Source: Lepturacanthus savala (Eukaryota > Chordata > Actinopteri > Scombriformes > Trichiuridae). Taken from it: a stretch of DNA of 64,000 nt. Both the position numbers and the translations under genes were made by a program. Shown here piece by piece: positions 13,927-26,600 of the stretch (positions are counted from its first letter, which is position 1; each line of letters begins with the position of its first letter). The notes beneath the pieces were generated by a model that saw nothing but the letters and a program-made list of their open reading frames with translations, did no database searches and was not told the origin of the DNA. The stretch spans positions 18,963,531 through 19,027,530 of the forward strand of contig CM060484.1 in NCBI GenBank assembly GCA_030544235.1. The letters run 5' to 3'.

Positions 13927-14289
13927 CAATACCGTTCAAAAGTTTGGGGTCACCCACACAATTTTGTGTTTTTCCATGAAAAGTCACACTTTTATTTACC
14001 ACCTAACATGATTGCACAAGGGTTTTCCAATCATTCATTAGCCTTCTGACACAATGAGCAAACACAATGTACCATTAGAACACTGGAGTGATAGTTGCTG
14101 GAAATCGGCCTCTATACACCTATGTAGATATTGCATCAAATACCAGACATTTGCACCTAGAACAGTCATTTACCATATCAGCAATGTATAGAGTGCATTT
14201 AGTGTAACGTTATCTTCATTGGAAAAAACAGTGCTTTTCTTAAAAACTACAGAAATTTCTATGTGACCCCAAAGTTTTGAACGGTAGTG
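13927..14289. mobile_element. TIR family A, complete non-autonomous copy
   Basis: Both ends are visible: caataccgttcaaaagtttg on the left and caaagttttgaacggtagtg on the right, flanked by TA on each side. At 363 bp with no coding potential this is a MITE. TA flanks suggest the Tc1/mariner superfamily. It ends about 300 bp upstream of the first unc5d exon in the window. Confidence 0.85.
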
Positions 14290-14587
14290 TATTTAAAATA
14301 CAGATTAGTTAAAAGGTAATACCAAGAAGTAAAGAGGGCTAAAGATTAATAAGGTAAGTTTTGAATTTGCTTTTAAAAGTATTGACACTCTAAATAAATA
14401 ATTAATATACCGATGTTTACTTGGATTGACGAGCGTTCTCTCCTCTGTCTCCTCCCGGCAAGTCTGTTTCCTGCTGATAATCTTTTTTATGGAAATTCTA
14501 ATTGTCCCACAGATCTGCATCCCTTTGATCGATCGCGCCCGTGATATAATGTCGGCTAATCTAACTAATCAACTGTCTCGCCTGCAG

Positions 14588-14731
14588 GGCTGAAGACCCG
14601 TGAGGTGATGATCAACGTGTCCCGTCAGCAGGTGGAGGACTTCCATGGCCCGGAGGACTACTGGTGCCTGTGCGTCGCCTGGAGCCACCTGGGGACCTCC
14701 AAGAGCCGCAAGGCGACCGTGCGGATCGCCT
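14588..14731 (+). CDS. unc5d: unc5d exon encoding the second half of Ig1
   Basis: UNC5D is a single-pass netrin/FLRT-binding guidance and dependence receptor. This 144-nt exon encodes 48 residues beginning GLKTREVMINVSRQQVED and containing the DYWCLCVAWS cysteine strand that closes the first Ig domain. NVS is a possible N-glycosylation site. The acceptor is ctgcag before 14588 and the donor is gtaagc at 14732. The exon starts with two bases completing a split Gly codon and ends with one base of a Tyr codon, so both borders are phase 1. The UNC5 family is unmistakable. The D paralogue is chosen from the transmembrane exon. Exons for the signal peptide and first half of Ig1 lie before the window. 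Confidence 0.95.
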
Positions 14732-14865
14732 GTAAGCAGCGTCCCTGCCGCTTTGATACTGCTGTCGAGCTTGTTCTCCTTCAAACTGGGTGTTAAAGGT
14801 CACACATGAAACTAGCGTGCTCCTTCCTGCCAGATCTCTAATGTAGGCTGTTTATTCTCTTCCAG

Positions 14866-14969
14866 ACCTGAGGAAGAACTTCGAGCAGGACCCCCAAGGC
14901 ACCGAGGTGCCTCTGAACGGCATGATTGTGCTGCACTGTCGTCCTCCGGAGGGAGTCCCCGTGGCTGAG
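14866..14969 (+). CDS. unc5d: unc5d exon: Ig1-Ig2 linker and start of Ig2
   Basis: This 104-nt exon encodes the end of Ig1 and the first strands of Ig2. It reads LRKNFEQDPQGTEVPLNG and then an LHCRPPEGVP segment with the first Ig2 cysteine, all strongly conserved in UNC5 proteins. The acceptor is ttccag before 14866; the donor gtgagg starts at 14970. The first two bases complete a Tyr codon begun in the previous exon and the last codon is complete, so the downstream border is phase 0. The intron from the previous exon is only 134 bp, whereas the next intron is 21.1 kb. The Ig1/Ig2 region is the ligand-binding part of the family (netrin, and FLRT2/3 for UNC5D). Confidence 0.95.
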
Positions 14970-15283
14970 GTGAGGGGCTTCTTGCACTTCAAACACATAG
15001 CGATTCCTCCTGTGCTGCCTGGAGAGGTGCAGGTGCGGTTTGTTGCTCTTGTAGAAGAGAATTCCAGAGTCTAGTACAAGTTTGCTGTATGGTGGTGAAT
15101 TTATTCCCAGTGGCTTATAGAGCACAGTGGACCCTACTGTTAACAGGGCAAATCTGTTACAGGAAGTCGACCTGGAATGGTGGTGGATCTGTAGCTTATA
15201 TGTCATACGATTGAAACAATCAAGGAAAACAAAGACATTTAAATAAAGAACAAGGAAAGGAAGGTTTTCTTTCAAGCAGAGGG

Positions 15284-15403
15284 AGAGAGGTCATAATCAA
15301 CCATAGCATATTTTGTTGAAATAAGGCATGGGTGGGCATCCTTAGAGAGGTCATAATCAACCATAGCATATTTTGTTGAAATAAGGCATGGGTGGGCATC
15401 CTT
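15284..15403. repeat. perfect 60-bp tandem duplication
   Basis: Two consecutive identical 60-bp units (15284-15343, 15344-15403), each starting agagaggtcataatcaacca and ending gggcatcctt. Lack of divergence implies a recent duplication or an assembly artefact. Confidence 0.95.
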
Positions 15404-15404
15404 G

Positions 15405-15590
15405 GTCATAGAGAGCCACAGTGGGGGCAGGTTTTTGTTCCAACCAAGCACTAACACACCTGATTCTACTAATGAAGGTCCTAATCAAGGACTCTGATAG
15501 TTGGTTTAGTAGAATCAGGTATGTTACTGCTTGGTTGCAACAAAAACCTGCACCCACAGCAGCTTTCTAGGACCAGGGTTGCCTACTGTT
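15405..15590. mobile_element. palindromic MITE-like repeat
   Basis: The left arm, about 15420-15471 (gggcaggtttttgttccaac, cctgattctactaa), is the inverted copy of the right arm, about 15506-15557 (ttagtagaatcaggt, caacaaaaacctgcaccca). The arms are about 50 bp with a 34-bp loop. I recognise the arm as a frequent fish repeat; superfamily not assigned. Confidence 0.6.
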
Positions 15591-15660
15591 GAACTAGGGG
15601 TACCTGACAAAGTAAAAAAACTTGATGCAAATAAAAAAGTTAAGAGTCGATGGCAACCCT

Positions 15661-15830
15661 AACACAAGAGGAAGGTTAAAGGCAGCGGAGAATCTTAATT
15701 ACATTACATTTTTACATTAACTACATTACAAAGTCCAGAAGCCATTACACATTTTTTCAGTGTTCTGACAAGTCAACCAAGAGATTTGTTTTAGAGCTAA
15801 ACTTCAATTTAATGAGCATGTTCACCTCTT
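15661..15830. repeat. paralogous segment, copy 1 of 2
   Basis: This segment begins acaagaggaaggttaaaggc and is homologous to 21616-21780, sharing acaaagtccag, cca(t)tac(a/g)catttttt and acaagtca blocks. The similarity extends beyond the MITE edge seen at 21629, so it is a wider repeat unit. A related direct repeat (tttctttcaagcagagggag) occurs at about 15268 and 15852. Confidence 0.6.
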
Positions 15831-15997
15831 GAACAAGGAAAGGAAGAAGGTTTTCTTTCAAGCAGAGGGAGAGAGAAGTGTACCCTGTGGTGAGTTCACA
15901 CCTAAAACTTAGTTTATACTTTCCTCGTCACAGTGGCAACAGTATGCCAGGCAAAAAAACAAAGTCTGGCACAAGACAGAAAAAAAGCATGTCCCCT

Positions 15998-16350
15998 TAA
16001 AAAACACATATTCTGGACTGTATACCAGACTTTTTCTTTTTCTTTCGTTCTTGTACTGGGATGTAACGTGTGTTTAGAACCCATCAATATCAAAGAGAAA
16101 ATGCTTTTATTACATATGTTGAAGTGCAGGCGACAGAAAAAAAAACAACCTTAAATAACACATATTGTGGACTGTATGTACCAGACTTTTTTCTTTTGCC
16201 TGTTTTTTTTTTTTCTTGCACCGGACTTTTTTCACCTGGACTACTTCATACAACTGGGATGGAGCATGTGTATTTGGAGCTTATCGATATCAAGAAAATG
16301 CTTTTATTGCAAATGTTGAAGCGGAAGCGACAGAGAAGCTGTTTTGCCGA
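15998..16350. repeat. diverged tandem duplication, two units
   Basis: Unit 1 (about 15998-16140) and unit 2 (about 16150-16345) share, in the same order, acacatatt-tggactgtat, ccagactttttt, a (c/t)actgggatg block, and aaaatgcttttatt-atgttgaag, followed by gcgacaga. Unit 2 carries an extra poly-T rich insert. No coding role seen. Confidence 0.7.
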
Positions 16351-16675
16351 GGCGATTTGTAGACCACCTTAACTGACAATCATAGCCCATGCAGTTCACG
16401 TCTACGCAATGTGTAGTTAGGACTTCCATGGCATGGACGGGCAATTGACATTCAGGCAACCTACAGTCACATTTGGTTTAACACAAGAAAAAAGGGGTCA
16501 GAGGAGACAGATGCACATTTGTCATTTAGAATATTTATTGTTCTTTATCATTCTCCAGCTGCAGCGATCACAGGCCCCACTTTTCTCGTCAATTTTAGTC
16601 GAAGCCAGAGCTGCAGCTGCCATCAGTTCAGTTTCTCTGGCTCGGTCTGTTCCGTTTAGAGCTATGGTTCATATA

Positions 16676-17160
16676 CACTACCGTTCAAAAGTTTGGGGTC
16701 ACTTTCTGGTAGAAATGTCCTTATTATTGAAAGAAAAGCACTTTTTTTCAATGAAGATAATTAAACTAATCAGAAATACACTCTGGTACACTGGTTTTTG
16801 GTGCAATATCTACATAGGTGTATAGAGACCCATTTCAACTATCACTCCAGTGTTCTAATGGTACAATGTGTTTGCTCATTGCATCAGAAGGCTAATGGAT
16901 GATTAGAAAGCCCTTGTGCAATCATGTTAGCACAGCTGAAAACAGTTTAGCTGGTTAGAAAAGCTATAAAACCGACCTTCCTTTGATTAAATTTTGAAGG
17001 AAAAAGATTATTATTTCAAATACAAATGATTATTTCTAACCTTGTCAATGTCTTGACTATATTTCTATTCATTTTACAACTCATGGTGGTAAATAAAAGT
17101 GTGACTTTCAATGGAAAACACAACATTGTCTGGGTGACCTCAAACTTTTGAACAATAGTG
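16676..17160. mobile_element. TIR family A, longest copy
   Basis: Ends cactaccgttcaaaagtttg and caaacttttgaacaatagtg are flanked by TA at both sides. At 485 bp it is the longest copy and keeps the inner block gcacagctgaaaacagttta that shorter copies have lost. No transposase. Confidence 0.85.
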
Positions 17161-17783
17161 TACCAGGAGTGCTATCTATCCGTTGCTGCTCGGTGCTCCC
17201 TCTGTTCTCTGGTAAAAGGATGTATGACTTATTTAGACGTCATGTATTCATTTCACTCCCTATCATTCCCCCTCTCACGCTTTGTCCTCTGAGTCTGTGT
17301 TTGTGTGTCTGAAAGAGAGAGCGCCTGCCATTTTAATTTTTACTATGAATATGAAATGAGGCTCTCGCGGACAGTCCTGTTGAGTGGTGTGTGTTGTGCC
17401 GTGCTCTGATGTTGAGTGCCTTCATGTGGAGGCTCAGTAGGCAGATATGTCAGTATCAAAGCCTGTGTGCCCGAGCATCAGAGGCTTTGCATTTACTTAA
17501 AGGCACAGACCGTGATCGCTGCGTAAACAAAGTGACAGCCCCCGGCCGGCGAGTTTTTTTAAGCACAGCACAGGACCCTGTTACCTCTCCCAGAGTGATT
17601 GACACATCCTGGCATGCACCGACTAATAAGCTATTCATGTTTGGTGATGCTAATGTGTAAACGCTCTGTTTACATCAGTAATATATGTAAAGACAGCAGT
17701 AAAACCAGAAAGATTTTGTGTTCAGCTTTAAAGGGTCTTGAAGGTTTCAAATCCTTTGTCATCAGTGCAAAACTCATGGCTCT

Positions 17784-18065
17784 TTACCTCCACCAAGGAG
17801 GTTATATTTTGGCCAGCTTTTGTCTGTTTGTTTGTCTGATTTTTAGCAAAATAACTCAAAAAATTTTGGCCATATTTTGGACCAATTTTCAGCAAATGTT
17901 GTGAATGGTACCATGAATAGATGATTAAATTTTGATGATGATCCGGAAGAAATCCTGGTTTCTGGATCACTTTGAATTTTTTGTTGTTTGGTAACATTAT
18001 GGTAAACAGGCGCCATCATGTAGGGCCACCTGGTGGTGCTACATTCAGTCTGCTGGGCTTAGTAC
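17784..18065. repeat. interspersed repeat (cctccaccaaggaggtt type)
   Basis: The start cctccaccaaggaggttata and the continuation agcaaaataactcaaaaaat, then gatgatccggaagaaatcc, match a repeat I know to be widespread in fish and some invertebrates. Boundaries are approximate; class uncertain. Confidence 0.55.
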
Positions 18066-18169
18066 TCATTTTGGATATTTTTGTAGAAATTAAAAAAAAA
18101 GAAATTTAGGAATATTTTTTGTGAGGTCATTCACATTTCCAATTAAATGTGACTTGTATCACGATCTGG

Positions 18170-18340
18170 ATGACATGATGGAACAGTGGGTAGTGCTAGC
18201 CTCACAGCAAGAAGGTTGCAGGTTCAAGACCTTGGTCTAGGACCTTTCTGCATGGAGTTTGCATGTTCTCCCAGTGTCTGTGTGGGTTCTCCAGCTTCCT
18301 CCCACAGTCCAAAAACATGCTGAGGTTAATTGGGGAATTA
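18170..18340 (+). mobile_element. SINE-like retroposon relic
   Basis: Same family as 5690-6056: cctcacagcaagaaggttgc, B-box-like ggttcaagac and agtccaaaaacatgctgagg are present. The 3' half and tail are missing. Confidence 0.75.
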
Positions 18341-21151
18341 AAGCATGAACTTTAAATGCCCCACATGCTCATTGGAGGACACAACGACATCACACGCAGC
18401 AAGCATATTCTGTTAAAAGTAAACATGGACACTAGCGGTGAGTATCTGGCCATTTTAAAACTGCTATCTTACCACAGCCGACACATGTCCAACATATTTG
18501 TTTTAATGAGGAGATTAAGTTCCATTTTTGTTGCTTTTGTCCTGTTTCTGCTTACTTCAGCGCAGAATAGTGAGTTTGTCACTCATGATGATGTGTAGGG
18601 CGATGAAAGCAGCATTGCTGTTCCAACTGAAGTCGTATGGTAAAAGATCAGATATGTATCATTTTAGGACCACAAAGTGGCCTGGCTTGCATTTGTAAAA
18701 CTGTGATCTGTGTCATCTAGACTGGCATTAAAAGATCAGATACAGGCTGCATAAGGGCAAAAAAATAAGATTTGGGTCACTTCAGGCTGCAGTCTGAATG
18801 TAGCATAACAGAGGACTTTCACTACACCTACTTTTCATTCCATGATAGTGCCTGTATTCAATAAGTATAGGACAACAATGTCGGATGGGAGTCACAAAAT
18901 GCCTAGCAGAGGTCTGCGCTCTGAATGCTTTTCTAGTTATACATGGTTCCCATTTACTATATAATGGCATGACAATGATCCATAGAACATTAGATTGTAG
19001 ATTATTAATCGTTTAGAACCAGCCCCTATTCAGAACTGGCCTTTTCAGGGCACAGACTGGTGTTTCTAATCAACACATTCGTCCCTTGACTCACTTCATG
19101 ATGGACAGATGTGACACTGCTGTGGTTGAGATGTGGTTAGCGTTGGACAATAAAATGGTTTGGGTTAAAATCAGCACTTCAAAATGGCAAAATTACATAA
19201 TGGGACAAACATCAGGTAAAATGTCTGTGTGAACACCAGTAAAATGTCTGACATGATGGCACAAAATGTCCAGTGAAAATATGACAGTGGTGTCAAACAG
19301 GCGTCTCCTGTAGCTTTTTCATCTCCAGTCCATGAATCAGAGCGTCTGGTCCTCCCACAACCGTCCGCCTCCTGCCGACAAAAGTGAAACTTAAGAGGAG
19401 CGCCGTCTAAACTACGTTGTCTGAACTACAGCACCACGTCTCTTGAAATCTAACGGTTTGCCCTGTATGTTGAGAAGTGATGCTGAAGGGGTCCCCTATT
19501 TATCATAATATGACTCAAGGGGATCTTGGTTGTTCAGCAGGGCGATTCTTATGCTTTATCAACCCTTGTTTCCCTGCTGCACAAGGACAGACTATCAAAC
19601 ATGGTTAAAGTTAAATATATGAGTAAAAGGGCTGCCTCATTGTTTCATGAAGTCAAATACAAATGTTCTTCTAATGCTTCCAAATTTAAATGCTGCATGT
19701 TGCATAAACCCTGGATTTAGATTCATTAATTCCTCCATCCCTTCAGGTAGTTGTTTGAAATCATTAATATAATTCCAATCAATTCATATTTTCTTAAATT
19801 GCACTCAGTTTTCCATTGCTGTTGCTTTTGGACTGTATTGCCATTACAAATGTATAGTTTTTTTTTTTTTTTAGTTACAGAATGAAAAGAAACAGCCATG
19901 ACTTATGTTAACATGCATTAAAGACATACAGCAGGTTTCAAATGTCTTTTTTAAACTACAAAAAACAGAGATATGTGAAGAGTTCTCACCCTTAAACCAT
20001 GCATGCTGGGAAATATGCTAATACAGCAAACCTGTTTATTCTGCATTTAATGAGATGGGCGAACGCACAGAAGCTGTTTTATTCAAGTCAAAACAGTTTG
20101 AATCAAAGTTCAAAGTTATGAAAATGGTGTAGAAATAAATTAAAATTACAAAATAAAAGACATAAATATTTAAGTTAATGTTAAATGTTGATTCCACAAA
20201 ACTCCTGTAAAATATATTACAGCGTACAGCCTCTGAAATGAATTTAAAACACCTGTCTGTCATGGTGTCAACAAAAACTGCTTCGCTAACATGGTATTTC
20301 ATGGGAGGATTTGTGGGTTTATTGGATTTCATTACAGTGTGTAAATGAGAGAAAAACTAGTAAATTCACTGGAACTGGTGCTATGAGTTTCACAATCTTC
20401 AGTGTGAACTCTTGGTCGCTCGTCGTGACCCCAGCTGCACAGATTCACGGCTGCTGTGTTTGTCCTCGTTTAGCTGCTAATTAAAGTCAAATATAAAACA
20501 AATTCTTCCAATGCTATGGAGATTGTTTTGATTTAGATTTTTTATAGATATATATTTTTACAGCTTCTGAATATAATTGAACATAGGAATGAGCACTGAC
20601 AAATGACTAGCATTAGCTAGCTCACTTAACCTGAATGAATGCAGGAGACGGGATAATTAGTAGTCATTTTTCCCTCCATCAATCATACATTTGTGCATGG
20701 ACCAGGCCCATTCCTACTGAAAATTTGATGTTTTACTACGTATCATGAAAGGGTTCCATTTTGACTTTTCAGGGGTTGTAACCTTTAAGTGATTTACAAT
20801 AAATGAAGAAACAAGAGAGTAAATTCAAACAAATGCAAATACTTATTTTATTAAAAACAAGCAATCAAATGAATAGCAAAGAAGAAAAGAAAAGAAGCAT
20901 AAGAATAAAGAATAAATAAATGCATAGAAATATAACAAAGGAAGACATAGGAACAAATATATGACAGGATATGACATATGATGCAATATTTAAAGGCTAA
21001 GAATAAAACAAAGGATGAGTGGTGGCAGCTAAAAGCATTGTTGAATAAACATGTTTTCAATTGTTGATTAAAAATGTTCACAGAGCATTTCTTATAGGCT
21101 TAGGTAGGGAATTCCATAGATTAAAAAAGGCAAAGCTTTTCTATTTTTTAA

Positions 21152-21629
21152 CCTTCCTCTTGTGTTACTGTTACTATCCCTTGTGTTAACGGGTCGGTTT
21201 TGACCCATCAGCTAAATCAGCTGTAAAATACACTTAAAACCATTATCTATCAACAATTTGTTTCTCATCTCTTCTTTACCTTGTTAGATTTTCTCAATTA
21301 TGAAAATATTGGTTTTAATATTTTTGGTGTGGGTGTATACCTCTCAATTTCAATTAAAAAAAATGGTAAAATTACCCCTAAGAGAATCATATATAAATAT
21401 AAGGTTGTTATAGGGGTATTGGGACACATCTCTTGAATAAATTTGTTTTAATTGTTTTTTCCATTTTAATATTAACACAAAGGTCATAATTTCAACCAGA
21501 GCATTTTAGAATTTAGTGAAACTTTTTTTTTTATTATTTTATTTTTGCTAAACTAGCAAATAAAAGTGGTTATTTCATGTATTGAAATTCTAAAATGGAG
21601 AGGAAGAAGAGGAGAACAAGAGGGGAAGG
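21152..21629. mobile_element. piggyBac-like MITE
   Basis: Flanked by TTAA at 21148-21151 and 21630-21633. The inner ends are ccttcctcttgtgtt on the left and an imperfect inverted copy ending aagaggggaagg on the right. TTAA target sites and CC-starting termini fit piggyBac. At 478 bp, AT-rich and non-coding, it must be non-autonomous. Confidence 0.65.
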
Positions 21630-21780
21630 TTAAAGGCAGCAAAGGATCTTAAAGGCCATCAATGATTATTAAACAACAGCACAAAGTCCAGGCACCATTA
21701 CGCATTTTTTTCAGTGATCACACAAGTCAGTCACAGCATTTTTTTAGGGTTAAACTTCTTTAACTTGCTATTTACTAGAC
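21616..21780. repeat. paralogous segment, copy 2 of 2
   Basis: Homologous to 15661-15830. Both share the right end of the TTAA element plus about 150 bp of the same flank (gttaaaggcagc, then acaaagtccag and acaagtca blocks). Confidence 0.6.
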
Positions 21781-22658
21781 AGAAACCAAAAAGCCTCCGA
21801 CTGCAACAGAGACGTGGCCGATCATCAATCAGCCAGTGTGTGATTGAAAAGGATTTTTACTAAATATTTGATTCTATCGCTTATGTTGGCTTCTCTAATG
21901 GCTTTGATCTCCTCAAATTGGGGGGGGTTACACAAAAAAGTGCAACAAATTAACACCGTTCGTCTTTAAATTCACACTCAGCACTCGGGTGAAAAGAGAA
22001 ATCTGAAATTTCTGCGGCAGAAAGCTTTTTCTCCAGCTGCATTTTTGCTGCCGTGTTGTTATAGCACAACATTGATCTCAAAGAAAAGATGTGGCCTTCA
22101 AGAACGACTGTGGGCTCCTTCCACAGCACACAAAAGGCACGTAAATCTGTGTATGTGCATTGTGTGTGCGCGCGCGTGTGTGTTCGCACGGTGTGTGATG
22201 AATGATTCAGCTCACACAAATGGAGCATCGGTGTACCATGAGTCTCATCGTTGCAATGTGGTCATCAAATAGGCAACTCTTCATGCATTTATTAATGGGA
22301 CTCCCACTAACAAAGAGAATGGTAATAGTAAATAATGCAGGGACAAATGCAGCTCCCGCTAGTGTGACTTTCACTGTGGGGGGAGAAAAAAAAAGCTCAC
22401 ATCCAGAGTTGAGGATGTACTTTTCTCTTTTTCACGACTTTAGGAATTGCTGAGAGGTCAAAGTCTTATTTTTTTATATATATTTTTTTGTAACCAGCTC
22501 TATGAAATTTGGCTCAGAGAGAGAAGCTGAAGCTCAGCCGTGCGGAGTGTGAGTTGAAGGAATTGAGGTCATGATGCAGCCTGATCTGCTGAACTGTATT
22601 TTGTATTCTGCAGCATATTTATTTTGGAATCTTTCATACTGTACTTCAGCAGCCCGCA

Positions 22659-22683
22659 AAAAAAAAAAAAAAAAAAAAAAAAA
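22659..22683. repeat. poly(A) tract
   Basis: About 25 A residues. I looked for a processed pseudogene or LINE body just upstream and saw none. Confidence 0.9.
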
Positions 22684-22890
22684 GAGGGATCCTGAAGGAA
22701 GTTAATACACGGCACGTTCAGTAAGTTGGGTTAATTTCTGTGACTGACGGTAAATGTTCCGTTGACTAGATGCAAATGGAATGAGTTGGGGGTTTATATG
22801 CCGTTTTAAGACACAAAACGCTGTACAGCCGACTTTACAGCTCCAAATCCCCTTATGTCGTCGCTCTGCTCGTGTTCTCAGAGGCGATGC

Positions 22891-22897
<7 letters not shown>

Positions 22898-22933
<36 letters not shown>
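22898..22933. repeat. (GA)n microsatellite
   Basis: Purine dinucleotide repeat of about 18 units with one interruption near its right end. Confidence 0.95.
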
Positions 22934-23261
22934 AGAACTTTATCCGCATCTCACTGTAACTAAGCCACACGGGAGTTTACTGGGCTGCTGTGCAGGATGT
23001 TAATGAAAATTGGAGAATGCCATATTATCTGTCCCAGCAGTGATAGAGGCAATAATCTGCGTACACTTTAAGTCAGACCACAGAGAATATATCATAGTAA
23101 AACAGCTTAAGTCTGCTTCCGTTTATTGCCGACAAGAGGCAGAGACGGCCGAGTCTTTTCAATTGGCTCCACTTTTTATAAACCGGGAGTTTAAAATACA
23201 CATTGTGTTCGCCCTGATGTGTTTTTACATTACTGGCTCTGACTATATCAAGGCGAAGCCA

Positions 23262-23640
23262 GTTTATTTGTACGGCGCCTTTCAACAACAAGGCGATTCA
23301 AAGTGCCTAACATCAAATATTAAAAGCGTCGAGACGAAGTGCAAAAGAAACATATTAGAAAAGGACGTTTAAATACAATTTAAAAACAAGTCGTTACAGA
23401 AATAAAAGATAACAAATTAAAAGTACGATTTCCTAGAAGGCAGTGGCAAACAGAAAAGTTTGGCAGCCAGAGAAGAAGTGAGCTGCACTTTTCCAGGATT
23501 TTGTTCCAGATAGGTGGAGCATGAAAAGTGAACACGGCTTCTCCATGTTTAATTTGGCCTCTGGGGACAGAAAACAGACCTGTCCCAGATGACCTGAGAG
23601 GTCTGGATGGTTCATAACATAGCAACACATTTGCAAATGT
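23262..23640. repeat. teleost interspersed repeat
   Basis: Starts with agtttatttgtacggcgcct and aacaaggcgattcaaagtgc, then continues to ttgttccagataggtggagc and cctgagaggtctggatggtt. The ggagtttgttccagatatgtggagcata echo at about 46306-46335 belongs to the same family. Class unknown to me. Confidence 0.5.
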
Positions 23641-26600
23641 GTTTTATCCCTCAGCTATTCTGTGTTTTATAAACCAACAGCCAGAGTATAGTCCTCACAC
23701 ATGTTTCTCTTTTTCTCAAATAAATTTCTTCTTCTTAAAGAAAATGTGTTAGTGATAGTGATGAAATAATTCTAATAGTACATCATTCAGGTTATTTAAC
23801 AGCATCATGGCCATGATAATGAATGTAGCTCTGAGAAAACTGCAAGAAAACCATCAGAAAATAAAAGACATAATTGATTTATTTGACTTGCTACAATAAA
23901 TCATGCCACATTGTGAAGCAGTAGTAGATTTACCAAGTGATTCTCACTATTGCATAATATTTAGAAATAAACCTCTCCGTCACTAATGATTAGGATCAGC
24001 AGTGTGTTCAGATTAACAAAGATTGCATGGCTGTTCCTAAAATATCAATTGTGACCATTTTTGCCAAAACCTTGATTAACAATATGTTTGGCAATAAATG
24101 TAAGAACTTCACAACACTATTAATATGTTAATGCTATTTTATTAGTCTAATTTATATATGCTGGAAAAATTCTTATCATTTTTTCTCATTTTTGAAGATA
24201 GTTTTTTAGATTTAACCTTTGTCTATAACACAGAATTTCAGAAAGTTGTCTGAAAAAGGATAAAAGAATTCCACAGACCAGTGTCACAGACCATTGCCAT
24301 GTGTTGCTATGTTAAGATATTTAGTTTACTGCTATATATGACACCTTTAATGTCCCTGTTATATAAGATATTGTTCACTCTGGTTTTATTTGAAGTTGTG
24401 ATGTCACTAACAAGATGTATTTGTGATTTTCAGAACCAAAAATCATATCAATAGTTTTACATTTCCTCTCTCAAGCTTTCCTCTCTCAAGAAAATGTCAT
24501 TTAATATTAATCAGCTTCTCCCCTGATTGGCTGATTTGAATAGCGGTACTGTATAGTTGTGACATCACAACCTCTGATGTTCAAGTCCTGATTGCTGTTT
24601 TAAAGATACAGTTCCTGAATATTGTTTGCAGACTATCTATGTGGATTATGCAGTGCAAAGAATATTTATAGACACAAAACACATAGACCTCCTTATAATC
24701 AAAAAGATATTAAAATCTACTTTTCTACCATATCAACGCCTTCTTAAAATAATCACCTAAGTCATTTTTTTTTCATATTTTTCAGGAAACATAAAAAACT
24801 GAACCATTTATTGAATATATATTTACTAACATTTTTAATCACAACAGTTATAACAACAGATGCTTATTGACATACAAACAGCAAGGTCAGTCAAACATGG
24901 AACATGAGAGAATTAAATGAGTTATTTTCTAACATACCTTTGTGACTTAGGCAATTATTTTAAGAGGATGATGATATGGCACCATTGAAGTTTCAAATCC
25001 TCACATGTCAGAAATCTGCAACCAGCATTTTCTAAACATCCAATCGTTGCGGTTTTCCTCCAATGTATTAAATAACTGATTTACAGTTGGAGATACTGTT
25101 TGTTTGCCTAAAGGTTCAGTGTGTAGACTAAGTGTAATTAATCATCAAGCCTCTCATTCAAAGTCATTTGAAGTGCTTAAAATGTAATTATTCACTGATA
25201 AACATAACATTTCCAGAGACAGTATGGAGATAAACCAAGGGCACAACAAGGGTTTCAGCACCCTCCCGCCTCTTGAATATGCTGCTGTCAGATTCCATGG
25301 GCTCATTTGTTTAATGTGATTTCATGAAAGTCATCGTTGCATTGAGGAAAGGCCATACATGACTGAGGGGAAGGCAGGGAGGTTGGAGGCATGAGGGAAG
25401 TGAGAGGGAGGGCGCCTGTTAATGAAAATCAACCTTAATTGAATCAGATGGAACAAAACCTACTGCAATGCTTTGTAATTGTATTCATGTCGCTTTCACT
25501 TCCCATTTAAATGAGTGTAAATGTAGGCTGTTACGTTTGCTTTCAGCGTTCAGGCCTGATGCACTGACGAATCGGAAAGATTTGAATCGGAAATATGTTT
25601 CTGTGTGTGGGAGTTTACCTTTCTGCAGCGGAGGAACACGTATTCTGGTCCTTTACTCAAGTAAAACTAGCAATACAACTGCAAAAATATTTATTACAAG
25701 TGAAATCCTGCATCAAAAATCTTACTGTTGTTTGGTTTAGGTTACTTTTAGTTTATTTTTGAACATATACAACCATAATAAAACATCAACAAAGAGGAAA
25801 TTAATAGAAAAGTAAAAACAAGGAAAACAATACAATCATTTAACATCGATTTACATGTTCAAACAAAAAGGAGTAGGAAGAAGTGTAGATTTATTAAATC
25901 CTACCTCTATCACTTATATCAATATGCAAATAATAGTAATGTAATTTTCATTAGTGATTTTCATAATTACAATACCATAATAATATTATAAAGTAAAAAT
26001 AGCCTATAAAGTATAAAGTATAATATAAAGTACCAAAACAATAATAATGTTTAATACTTATTTATATTGATAAGAGTAATAGTATAATAATAGTTCAGAT
26101 ACAATCACAATTCCACAGTAACTTATTAAATTATAAATAAATTATACATTATAGCCTCCCTCTCTTTTCTGGAAAATATTTTGTATGTTGTGTGGTAGGT
26201 TATTTCTTGCTTTATAATACATAAATGTTGCTGATTGGAATTGTAGAATGTCGTGGAGTTTCATCAGTTTTGATTTTATGAATAACGGGTTTGTGTGTTC
26301 ATGAAATCCAGCATTGTGTATTATTGTTATGGCTCATTTCTGTAGTTTAAATAATGGCTGTAAATTGCTCTATGCAGCTGATAATACTTATGTATTTACT
26401 GCAAAAGTACATAACTATTATCAGCTACATTTAAAAAGTAAAAATACTCATTTTGCAGATAATTGTGTTTAGACTGGTGGAGGCGGAGCTAGTTTAACTA
26501 CTTTATAGATAGTTTTTAACCTCAGGGTCGGGTCCCTCAAAGGGTCGGGAGATAATTGTGAGTCACGCTGAGATGATTAATGTGAGGACAGAAAAAAAAA

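Noticed and set aside
14838..15275. A 145-codon minus-strand frame overlapping the Ig2 start exon
   Set aside because: It runs antisense through the conserved unc5d exon and into repeat DNA, without any recognisable domain.
22659..22683. Poly(A) tract as the tail of a processed pseudogene
   Set aside because: No coding similarity upstream and no target duplication found.
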